DNA from: Candidatus Poribacteria bacterium
Lineage (GTDB): Bacteria; Poribacteria; WGA-4E; WGA-3G
DNA length: 6,415 nucleotides
NCBI GenBank assembly: GCA_009842375.1
Contig: VYFM01000477.1
Location: 1 to 6,415, forward strand
Reading direction: 5' to 3'
Below the pieces are notes generated by a model. It had not been told where the DNA came from. It searched no databases and saw nothing but the letters and a program-made list of their open reading frames with translations. Positions 6,351-6,415 of this stretch are shown one piece after another. Position 1 is the stretch's first letter. Every line of letters begins with the position of its first letter. A program made the position numbers and the translations under genes.

Positions 6351-6415
6351 AGTTTTACTCCTTTTGTTATTTGCCTTACTTAAAAATGTCTAACTTTGTT
6401 TTGAATGTTAATGAC
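6351..6415 (-). promoter_or_regulatory. Leader of the Rieske-ankyrin block
   Basis: This AT-rich stretch contains a strong ribosome binding site, AAAAGGAG (6365-6358), 7 nt before the ATG at 6350. No coding frame is seen in it. A promoter may lie here or beyond the right edge. I found only weak promoter-like hexamers and do not assign one. Confidence 0.4.

Overview
All credible genes in this window lie on the minus strand. The DNA is moderately AT-rich and every intact gene has a good Shine-Dalgarno sequence, so this is bacterial. Two clues suggest, without proof, an uncultured lineage such as candidate phylum Poribacteria. One is the abundance of eukaryote-like repeat proteins (ankyrin, WD40). 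The other is a short palindromic element (666-803) whose translation in one frame I associate from memory with dispersed repeats in Poribacteria-type genomes.

The main content is a four-gene block transcribed leftwards: a Rieske protein (6350-4614, 578 aa), a large ankyrin protein (4607-3318, 429 aa), a small ankyrin protein (3266-2706, 186 aa) and a second Rieske protein (2567-819, 582 aa). The two Rieske proteins are full-length paralogues. Each has an N-terminal Rieske [2Fe-2S] domain with intact ligands (C-x-H...C-x2-H), followed by a helical region of about 460 residues. I read that region as four diverged repeats of about 70 residues. The first three genes are tightly spaced (6 and 51 nt gaps). 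A 138 nt gap with two possible hairpins precedes the last Rieske gene. The order Rieske-ankyrin-ankyrin-Rieske suggests a redox system with ankyrin partners, possibly grown by duplication. The substrate and role are unknown.

Downstream of the block is a MITE-like element with 8-bp perfect terminal inverted repeats. Its strong hairpin sits just past the last Rieske stop codon and could act as a terminator. The element abuts the 3' remnant of a WD40-repeat gene. The stop codon of this remnant overlaps the ribosome binding site of the next gene, a divergent PolX-type helix-hairpin-helix protein that runs off the left edge of the window. I saw no tRNA, rRNA, CRISPR array, transposase or origin.
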